5,349 nucleotides of DNA from contig CP070731.1 in NCBI GenBank assembly GCA_020347545.1, positions 465,976-471,324 of the forward strand. The letters are read 5' to 3'. The stretch is from Flavobacteriaceae bacterium (GTDB lineage Bacteria; Bacteroidota; Bacteroidia; Flavobacteriales; Flavobacteriaceae). A program made the position numbers and the translations under genes. Positions 1 to 5,349 of this stretch are shown piece by piece; position 1 is the stretch's first letter; each line of letters starts with the position of its first letter. The notes under the pieces are model-generated. The model did not search any database and had not been told where the DNA came from. It saw only the letters and a program-made list of their open reading frames with translations.

Positions 1-1
1 A

Positions 2-30
2 TTGTGTTTAAATCCTTTAGCGTAATTTTG
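2..30 (+). promoter_or_regulatory. Probable Bacteroidota-type sigma-A promoter for the hem operon
   Basis: The leader contains TTG at 2-4, an 18-base spacer and TAATTTTG at 23-30. This fits the Bacteroidota housekeeping consensus (TTG near -33, TAnnTTTG near -7). Transcription would start around 35-38, giving a 5' leader of about 45 bases before hemA. A second perfect -7 match, TAAGTTTG at 35-42, lies 12 bases downstream but has no TTG at the right distance. The upstream element sits at the very edge of the window, so anything further upstream is unseen. The motif is short and AT-rich, so a chance match is possible, but its position directly before the first gene of the operon supports it. 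Confidence 0.5.
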
Positions 31-82
31 ATTTTAAGTTTGTAGCAGACTAGAATCAGTAGAACCAAATATTAATCAGGTT

Positions 83-1333
83 ATGACTAAAAATTCCGAT
101 TGTAAAAAATTTTACGTTATAGGTTTAAATTACAAAAAGGCTGACGTTGTCACCAGAAGTAATTTTAGCATAAGCAAGGAAAAACAAAAAGAACTTTTAG
201 AAGAGGCAAAAAGGGTAAACATAAATAGTGTTGTTATCCTTTCTACTTGTAATCGAATAGAGATTATGGGTTTTGCCAAACATCCATTTCAACTAATTTC
301 TTTACTCTGTAAATACTCGAAAGGTACAATGGAAGAATTTGCCAAGGTATCTTATGTATTTAAAAATAGCGAAGCCGCTGAGCATGTCATAAGGATTGCA
401 ACCGGTATCGATAGTCAGATTCTTGGAGATTACGAAATAGTAGGTCAGTTAAAAGAAGCGTTTTATCAGGCAAAAGACGCCGGAACGGTAAATGCCTACC
501 TTGAAAGACTGTTCAATATTTCCCTTGCAGCCAGCAAAGAGACGAAAAATAAAACAAGCATTAGCTCAGGAACAACCACTGTTTCTTATGCCGCAATCAA
601 ATACATCAAAAAGAACTACAGCAAAAAAGATCCTAAAAAGATTCTCGTTTATGGTCTTGGTGATATAGGAAAAAATACAGCGAGAAGCTGTGCGGAATAT
701 CTAAAAGCTCATAATTTGACTTTGATAAACCGAACCGAGGAAAAAGCAGTAAAAATAGCTGATGAGATTAATGCGAAAATGGAAATTCACAAGAATCTGA
801 AAACCAAAGTCAAAGAATCGGATATCGTGATCGTAGCGACTGGGGCTCCTACCCCAACGGTAACTGCTGATATGATTCACGAGTCAAAGGAACAATTGAT
901 CATCGATCTTTCGATTCCAAGAAATGCGGATCCTGCTCTTAATGAAAGAGATAATATTTCAATGATTGATGTAGATGCCTTATCGAAAAAGACCAAGGAA
1001 ACGATTGAGGATAGAAAAAAGCAGATTCCTTTGGTCGAAGAAATAATTCAAAAACACAAATCCGAATTTTACGAGTGGCTGAACTTTAGAAGAAGTACTC
1101 CCGCTATAAATTCATTAAAAAAATCGTTAGAGGTTATTCAGAAAGATGCTATTACTTCTCATTCTAAAAAGCATCAGGATGTAAATTCTAAACTGGTAGA
1201 AGACGTTACTTCACAAATGATCAATAAGATTGTTTCTAAATTTGCCATGCATTTAAAAGCAGAGAATACTCAGGCTAACCAGAGCATCAAGGTGATGAAA
1301 GACGTGTTTAATTTAGAGCCGACTGAAAGTTAA
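83..1333 (+). CDS. hemA: Glutamyl-tRNA reductase
   Basis: Cytoplasmic NADPH-dependent enzyme that reduces the glutamate carried on tRNA(Glu) to glutamate-1-semialdehyde, the committed step of the C5 haem pathway. The 416-residue length is normal for the family. The N-terminal catalytic domain shows STCNRIE with the nucleophilic Cys56 (equivalent to E. coli Cys50), and His101 aligns with the conserved E. coli His99. The region GIDSQILGDYEIVGQ (residues 108-122) corresponds to the usual GLDSxxLGExQILGQ block. A Rossmann NADPH-binding fold follows, with GLGDIG at 191-196 and NRTEEKA at 217-223, and then IDLSIPRNADP at 274-284. The helical dimerisation domain covers about 310-416. The early motif reads GLNYKKADVVTR, with Tyr where most families have His; I believe this is common in Bacteroidota. 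The ATG at 83 places the family's opening strand (FYVIGLNYKKA) at residues 10-20, as expected, and has no clear Shine-Dalgarno. It is the first gene of the operon and ends one base before hemCD. Confidence 0.97.
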   Translation: MTKNSDCKKFYVIGLNYKKADVVTRSNFSISKEKQKELLEEAKRVNINSVVILSTCNRIEIMGFAKHPFQLISLLCKYSKGTMEEFAKVSYVFKNSEAAEHVIRIATGIDSQILGDYEIVGQLKEAFYQAKDAGTVNAYLERLFNISLAASKETKNKTSISSGTTTVSYAAIKYIKKNYSKKDPKKILVYGLGDIGKNTARSCAEYLKAHNLTLINRTEEKAVKIADEINAKMEIHKNLKTKVKESDIVIVATGAPTPTVTADMIHESKEQLIIDLSIPRNADPALNERDNISMIDVDALSKKTKETIEDRKKQIPLVEEIIQKHKSEFYEWLNFRRSTPAINSLKKSLEVIQKDAITSHSKKHQDVNSKLVEDVTSQMINKIVSKFAMHLKAENTQANQSIKVMKDVFNLEPTES

Positions 1334-1334
1334 T

Positions 1335-2915
1335 ATGGAAAAAGTTATTAGAATTGGAACCAGGTCCAGTGAATTGGCACTTTGGCAGGCGAATACTGTC
1401 TCAAATCAGCTCCAGCATCTGGGTCACGAAACAGAGATTGTCAAGATTGACTCCATTGGAGATGAGGTTTTAAACAAGCCTCTGTACGAATTGGGAACTA
1501 CTGGTGTATTCACTAAAAATCTTGATATTGCTTTACTGAATGAAAAAATTGATATTGCTGTACATTCATTAAAAGACGTTCCAACGGTCCTCCCTAAGGG
1601 TATCGTACAGGCTGCAGTTCTTAAAAGAGGCCTCTTTCATGATATTCTTGTTCTTAAGGATAATGACGATTTTTTTACACAAAAGTCCGCCACCATTGCA
1701 ACCGGTAGCTTACGGCGTAAGGCCCAATGGCTTTACAGGTACCCCCATCATTCAATTACAGACCTTAGAGGAAATGTGAACACACGTCTAAGAAAACTAA
1801 AGGAAAATAATTGGAATGGTGCCATTTTTGCGCTTGCAGGTTTAAAAAGAATCGGGATTTTGCCGGAAAATACAATTAAGTTAGACTGGATGATCCCTGC
1901 CCCGGCTCAAGGCGCGGTAATGGTAGCTGCTTTGGAAAAGGATGAAGAACTTTTAAAGGCCCTGTATGAATTAAATGACAAGGAGACTGAAATTTGCGTT
2001 GGGGTTGAAAGAGATTTTCTGAATAAATTAGAAGGTGGCTGTTCTGCCCCTATTGGAGCACTTGCTTTGATCAAAAATGAAGAATTGAATTTCAAAGGAG
2101 CGCTATTTAGCACAGACGGCAAGAAAAAGATCGAGTTTTCTAAAACGGTTCCTTTGCATCGTATCAATGATCTTTCTGAATTCGCAGCCTCCTATATTTT
2201 GGATCGCGGAGGAAAAAAATTGATGAGGAAACTGGGAAAAGTTGAAAAAAGAATCAATATTTTCTCAACGAAGAACCTTTCGATAGGGCAAAAAAGCGTA
2301 TTGAATCAGGAGATTGGTGTAGAAATGAGCGATTTTATAACAATCAGACACAACAGAATCAAACCGGCGGTTATAAAAGAACCTTTAGACCATGTTGTAT
2401 TTACAAGCCAGAATGGAGTTGAAGCCGTACTTGACAATTTTATGGGATCCGAGCTTCAATTCAAAAATATCTATTGTGTTGGAAGACGTACGAAAAGATT
2501 GATTGAAAGAAAGATCGGTAAAGTAACCCATGTGGAAAATTCTGCCAGTCAATTAGGAAACTATTTATCAAAACATTTAGATCAGGGTGAAGTCACTTTT
2601 TTCTGCGGCGATAAACGGAGAGAGGAACTTCCTCAACTTTTGAAAAAAAACGGAATTGGCTTGAATGAAGTTGTTGCATATCAAACACTTCTTAGCCCAA
2701 ACAGAATGAATAAAGCATTCGATGGTCTACTTTTTTTCAGCCCTTCGGGGATTGAGAGCTATTTGAGTGAAAATAAGCCAAACGACGAAATAGCATTTTG
2801 CATTGGAGGTACTACTGCCGAAGCCGCCCAAAATCATTTTAAGCAAGTTATTGAAGCGAAAATGCCATCGGTAGAGAGTGTTTTAAAATCGGTAAACACA
2901 CATTTTATTAAATAA
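1335..2915 (+). CDS. hemCD: Fused hydroxymethylbilane synthase / uroporphyrinogen-III synthase (HemC-HemD)
   Basis: Bifunctional cytoplasmic enzyme: the N-terminal half polymerises four porphobilinogens into hydroxymethylbilane, and the C-terminal half closes it, with D-ring inversion, to uroporphyrinogen III. At 526 residues it is far longer than a lone HemC (about 310). HemC part, about 1-300: IRIGTRSSELALWQA with Arg10, HSLKDVP with Lys80 and catalytic Asp81, GSLRR with Arg127/Arg128, DLRGNVNTR with Arg145/Arg151, and GGCSAPIGA with Cys236, which anchors the dipyrromethane cofactor (E. coli Cys242). HemD part, about 305-526: VVFTSQNGVEAV (354-365), FFCGDKRREELP, VVAYQTL with the conserved Tyr449, FFSPSGIESYL (467-477) and CIGGTTAEAA (489-498). 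All expected HemC catalytic residues are present and the frame is unbroken across the junction. The ATG lies one base after the hemA stop, suggesting translational coupling. Fusion of consecutive steps would favour direct hand-over of the unstable hydroxymethylbilane, which is inference. Confidence 0.95.
   Translation: MEKVIRIGTRSSELALWQANTVSNQLQHLGHETEIVKIDSIGDEVLNKPLYELGTTGVFTKNLDIALLNEKIDIAVHSLKDVPTVLPKGIVQAAVLKRGLFHDILVLKDNDDFFTQKSATIATGSLRRKAQWLYRYPHHSITDLRGNVNTRLRKLKENNWNGAIFALAGLKRIGILPENTIKLDWMIPAPAQGAVMVAALEKDEELLKALYELNDKETEICVGVERDFLNKLEGGCSAPIGALALIKNEELNFKGALFSTDGKKKIEFSKTVPLHRINDLSEFAASYILDRGGKKLMRKLGKVEKRINIFSTKNLSIGQKSVLNQEIGVEMSDFITIRHNRIKPAVIKEPLDHVVFTSQNGVEAVLDNFMGSELQFKNIYCVGRRTKRLIERKIGKVTHVENSASQLGNYLSKHLDQGEVTFFCGDKRREELPQLLKKNGIGLNEVVAYQTLLSPNRMNKAFDGLLFFSPSGIESYLSENKPNDEIAFCIGGTTAEAAQNHFKQVIEAKMPSVESVLKSVNTHFIK
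2247..2915 (+). other. hemD: HemD domain of the HemCD fusion (uroporphyrinogen-III synthase)
   Basis: This marks the C-terminal part of the HemCD protein, from about residue 305 to 526. At roughly 222 residues it is close to a full stand-alone HemD. The family is poorly conserved, so the call rests on the pattern of short blocks: a VFTSQNGV strand-turn, YCVGRRT, FFCGDKRR, VVAYQTL, FFSPSGI and IGGTTAEAA. These alternate between the two lobes of the HemD fold. The left boundary is approximate; the segment at residues about 288-305 is rich in Lys, Arg and Gly and looks like the linker. No internal stop or frameshift separates it from the HemC part, and I see no clear separate start signal for it. 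Confidence 0.85.
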
Positions 2916-2926
2916 ATTTAGTTGTG

Positions 2927-3889
2927 ATGAACAGGACCCGACGACTTAGAAAAACCGAAAATATAAGAAGGCTCGTCAGAGAGAACAGACTTCATATTGA
3001 TGACTTAATTTATCCTTTATTTATTGAAGAAGGAAAGGGAATTGAAAATGAAATTCCTTCCATGCCGGGAATAAAAAGATATTCACTAGACACGGTATCC
3101 AAAGAACTTGATGAAGTAACCGAATTAGGAATTCCTGCGGTTCTGCTCTTTGGAATTCCTGCGGCAAAAGATGAAATCGGTTCCGAGACCTGGAATGAAC
3201 AAGGAGTTATTCAACAGGCCATACGACTTATCAAAAAACACTATCCTGATTTATACGTGATTACCGATGTGTGCTTTTGCGAATACACGAGCCATGGACA
3301 CTGCGGAATAATTCATGACAATGATGTTGATAACGACGCTACTTTGGTGAATCTTGCCAAGCAGGTAATTTCTCACGCAAAGGCTGGAGCTGATATGGTA
3401 GCTCCTTCAGGAATGATGGACGGAATGATAGCAACAATAAGGGAGGCTCTGGATAACACGGGCTTTCCAAGTTTACCTGTTATGTCCTATGCGGTGAAAT
3501 ATGCATCTGCATTTTACGGGCCATTCAGGGATGCTGCAGACTCAACACCGAGCTTTGGTGACAGAAGGACCTATCAGATGGATCCGTCTAACAGAGACGA
3601 GGGTTTGAGAGAAGCAAATTTTGACGATCAGGAAGGAGCTGATATTTTAATGGTAAAACCTGCACTCTCCTATCTCGATATTATCAGAGATTTAAAAAAC
3701 AATTTTGACAGACCCGTAGCCTGTTACAATGTGAGTGGCGAATATGCCATGATCAAAGCCGCTGGTGAAAAAGGTTGGATTGATGAAAAGAAAGTAATGA
3801 TGGAAAGTCTGCTTTCAATGAAAAGAGCCGGAGCGGATATCATCATAACTTACTTTGCGAAAGATGTCGCAAGAGCCTTGAAAGAATAG
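2927..3889 (+). CDS. hemB: Delta-aminolevulinic acid dehydratase (porphobilinogen synthase)
   Basis: Cytoplasmic enzyme of TIM-barrel fold that condenses two 5-aminolevulinates into porphobilinogen, the substrate of the HemC part encoded just upstream. Numbered from the ATG at 2927 (320 residues, normal for the family), the two active-site lysines are Lys191 in SYAVKYASAFYGPFRDAA and Schiff-base Lys244 in DILMVKPALSYLD. The metal loop DVCFCEYTSHGHCG carries Cys116, Cys118 and Cys126, so this is the zinc-dependent class rather than the Asp-containing magnesium class. The N-terminal arm RTRRLRKTENIRRLVRE and the C-terminal GADIIITYFAKD are typical. A GTG at 2924 is in frame immediately before the ATG and would add one residue; ATG is preferred as the commoner start and fits the usual N-terminus. 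The gene begins about 11 bases after hemCD without a clear Shine-Dalgarno and ends 24 bases before hemL. An exact 13-base repeat (3128-3140 and 3152-3164) encodes a duplicated GIPA in this gene. Confidence 0.97.
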   Translation: MNRTRRLRKTENIRRLVRENRLHIDDLIYPLFIEEGKGIENEIPSMPGIKRYSLDTVSKELDEVTELGIPAVLLFGIPAAKDEIGSETWNEQGVIQQAIRLIKKHYPDLYVITDVCFCEYTSHGHCGIIHDNDVDNDATLVNLAKQVISHAKAGADMVAPSGMMDGMIATIREALDNTGFPSLPVMSYAVKYASAFYGPFRDAADSTPSFGDRRTYQMDPSNRDEGLREANFDDQEGADILMVKPALSYLDIIRDLKNNFDRPVACYNVSGEYAMIKAAGEKGWIDEKKVMMESLLSMKRAGADIIITYFAKDVARALKE

Positions 3890-3913
3890 CTTTAGCAACT
3901 AAAAAAAGAAAAA

Positions 3914-5236
3914 ATGAAACTAGAGAAATCAATAGAATTATATAACAAAGGTCAGAATAACCTGGTGGGTGCTGTAAATTCACCTGTAAGGGCTTTTAAA
4001 TCGGTGGGCGGAGTACCTGTTTTTATTGATCATGCCAAGGGTAGTAAGGTCTTTGATGTAGACGGCAATGAATATATTGACCTGGTATTGTCATACGGAC
4101 CCATGATATTGGGTCACAGACATGAAAAAGTTGAAAATTCGATCAAAAAGGCGTTAAAAAAAGGCTACACTTTTGGTGCCTCGACAAATAAAGAAATAAA
4201 ACTGGCAAAAATGGTTTGCGATGCCTTTCCGGGTATGGACAAGGTACGATTCGTAAATTCAGGAACCGAAGCCGTTTTAAGCGCGATTCGATTAGCAAGG
4301 GCCTACACGGGCCACAACAAAATTATCAAATTTTCAGGTTGTTACCATGGACATTCAGATGCCTTGCTTGTTGCTGCAGGTTCAGGATTGGCAACACTCA
4401 GTCTTCCAGGTAGCAAAGGTGTTCCCGACGAAGCCGTAAAAAATACGTTGATTGCTGAATATAACAATCTGGAAAGTGTCAAACAGCATATGAGTACGCA
4501 TGATGATATTGCTGCAGTAATTCTGGAGCCGATTGCGGGAAATATGGGAGTGGTACAGCCTACTGAGGAATTTCTTCATCAACTTCGAAAGATTACACGG
4601 GATGCGGGCATCCTGCTCATTCTTGATGAAGTCATGACGGGTTTTAGATCTAAATTCGGAGGAGCCCAGGAACTACTTGGAGTTGAAGCTGACATAACCT
4701 GCTTGGGCAAAGTGATAGGAGGAGGTTTTCCTGTGGGAGCTTACGGTGCCAGAAATGAGATCATGAATATGGTAGCCCCTTTAGGCGGAATGTATCAGGC
4801 AGGAACCCTTTCTGGCAATCCGATAGCAATGGCATGTGGTATAGCTACCTTAAAAGAACTTAAAAAACAAAATCCTTATAAGAAGTTCAATAAGAATGCC
4901 TTGAAGATTAAAAATATGCTTATTTCTTCTGGAAAAAAATATGGAGTTCCCTTGCAGGTGAATCATTTTGGATCCATGATAAACCCATTTTTCACAGATA
5001 GCGATGTCATTGATTTCAAATCGGCCCAAACGTGTGATACAGAAAGCTTTAAAGTGTTTTTCTGGCAAATGATGGAGCAAGGGGTCTTCCTTCCTCCTTC
5101 ACAGTTTGAAGCCTGGTTCCTTTCATCCGCATTAAGAAAAAGAGACCTTCGCAAAATAGAAGAAGCTATAGATAGTTCAATAGCAAAAGTCGCTGAAAAA
5201 AAAATAATAAAACAGAACCAACAAAACGACGATTAA
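3914..5236 (+). CDS. hemL: Glutamate-1-semialdehyde 2,1-aminomutase
   Basis: PLP-dependent cytoplasmic aminomutase of aminotransferase class III (fold type I) that isomerises the HemA product glutamate-1-semialdehyde to 5-aminolevulinate. At 440 residues it is close to the usual 425-435, with a short polar tail (KKIIKQNQQNDD) accounting for the excess. Visible family features: NSPVRAFKSVGG (22-33), the cofactor phosphate-binding SGTEA (116-120), GCYHGHSDA (142-150), LDEVMTGFR with PLP-ring Asp238 (237-245), LGKVIGGGFPVGAYGAR with Schiff-base Lys266 (264-280), and AGTLSGNPIAM (296-306). The C-terminal small domain contains GSMINPFFTD and FLPPSQFEAWFLSSAL. The glycine-rich GGGFPVGAYGA segment and overall family match favour HemL over an ordinary class III aminotransferase such as ornithine or GABA transaminase, as does the company of hemA. 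The ATG at 3914 follows an A-rich stretch with no real Shine-Dalgarno, 24 bases after the hemB stop. Confidence 0.97.
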   Translation: MKLEKSIELYNKGQNNLVGAVNSPVRAFKSVGGVPVFIDHAKGSKVFDVDGNEYIDLVLSYGPMILGHRHEKVENSIKKALKKGYTFGASTNKEIKLAKMVCDAFPGMDKVRFVNSGTEAVLSAIRLARAYTGHNKIIKFSGCYHGHSDALLVAAGSGLATLSLPGSKGVPDEAVKNTLIAEYNNLESVKQHMSTHDDIAAVILEPIAGNMGVVQPTEEFLHQLRKITRDAGILLILDEVMTGFRSKFGGAQELLGVEADITCLGKVIGGGFPVGAYGARNEIMNMVAPLGGMYQAGTLSGNPIAMACGIATLKELKKQNPYKKFNKNALKIKNMLISSGKKYGVPLQVNHFGSMINPFFTDSDVIDFKSAQTCDTESFKVFFWQMMEQGVFLPPSQFEAWFLSSALRKRDLRKIEEAIDSSIAKVAEKKIIKQNQQNDD

Positions 5237-5254
5237 ATAGCGTCAGATAAAATA

Positions 5255-5349
5255 ATGATCAAAAACGATTTATATTTAAGAGCCTTAAGAGGAGAATCTG
5301 TCAGCAGACCACCGGTGTGGATGATGAGACAGGCAGGAAGGTATTTACC
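5255..5349 (+). CDS. hemE: Uroporphyrinogen decarboxylase, 5' end only
   Basis: The ATG at 5255 opens a frame that stays open to the window edge, encoding 31 full codons plus two bases of a Pro codon. The peptide begins MIKNDLYLRALRGE and continues with RPPVWMMRQAGRYLP, the highly diagnostic N-terminal signature of uroporphyrinogen decarboxylase, in which the RQAGR arginines contact substrate carboxylates. The full enzyme is about 340-350 residues and converts uroporphyrinogen III to coproporphyrinogen III, the step directly after HemD. It starts 18 bases after the hemL stop on the same strand, so it belongs to the same operon. The gene is cut by the window end, not broken. No clear Shine-Dalgarno precedes it. 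Confidence 0.95.
   Translation, partial: MIKNDLYLRALRGESVSRPPVWMMRQAGRYL

Noticed and set aside
1..45. Possible tail of an upstream + strand gene (14 open codons ending TAG at 43-45)
   Set aside because: Fourteen open codons are expected by chance, the peptide has no identifiable feature, and the stretch coincides with the promoter match.
66..74. Possible divergent minus-strand promoter (reverse complement resembling TAnnTTTG)
   Set aside because: It has a mismatch in the required TA and no gene on the minus strand is visible in the window to support it.
841..856. Small perfect hairpin (TGGGG, 6-base loop, CCCCA) in hemA
   Set aside because: It is only five base pairs, mid-gene, with no following T-run, and is explained by coding of TGAPTP in the NADPH-binding domain, so it is not a terminator.
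1907..2167. Minus-strand open frame of 86 codons inside hemCD
   Set aside because: It lies wholly antisense to the conserved HemC coding region, has no recognisable domain and is explained as a shadow of the real gene.
3890..3913. Intergenic A-rich run between hemB and hemL as a terminator or internal promoter
   Set aside because: There is no hairpin and no TAnnTTTG match in the gap; the A-rich stretch is typical of Bacteroidota translation start regions.
4216..4413. Second plus-strand open frame inside hemL
   Set aside because: It overlaps the PLP-domain coding region in another frame, and its translation resembles no known protein and looks like out-of-frame hemL.
4382..5154. Three minus-strand open frames antisense to hemL
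   Set aside because: All overlap well-conserved HemL sequence, are short, two of them overlap each other, and none has a recognisable motif.

Overview
This window is one compact, single-strand (+) block of tetrapyrrole (haem) biosynthesis genes. In order it holds hemA, a hemC-hemD fusion, hemB, hemL and the first 32 codons of hemE, which runs off the right edge. Together the four complete genes carry the C5 route from glutamyl-tRNA(Glu) to uroporphyrinogen III: HemA makes glutamate-1-semialdehyde, HemL turns it into 5-aminolevulinate, HemB condenses two of these into porphobilinogen, the HemC part builds hydroxymethylbilane and the HemD part closes the ring. HemE would then decarboxylate the product to coproporphyrinogen III.

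The organism is most likely a member of the Bacteroidota (Flavobacteriia- or Cytophagia-like). The HemA sequence has the style of that phylum (motifs STCNRIE, HPFQLISLLC, DSQILGDYEIVGQ). No start codon has a convincing Shine-Dalgarno sequence, which is usual in Bacteroidota. The short leader also contains a match to the phylum's promoter consensus (TTG, about 18 bp, TAnnTTTG). The DNA looks moderately AT-rich by eye. I cannot assign a genus.

Layout: 1-82 is a leader with a probable promoter; 83-1333 is hemA; after a 1-base gap, 1335-2915 is hemCD; after about 11 bases, 2927-3889 is hemB (a GTG three bases earlier is the alternative start); after 24 bases, 3914-5236 is hemL; after 18 bases, hemE begins at 5255. 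There is no terminator-like hairpin or gene-free gap between the genes, so one polycistronic transcript is the simplest reading. No stretch above 300 bases lacks a gene.

I found no mobile element, RNA gene, CRISPR array or unknown protein. The point most worth a second look is the uninterrupted HemC-HemD fusion inside a hemA-CD-B-L-E gene order. The rest is a well-understood core metabolic operon.
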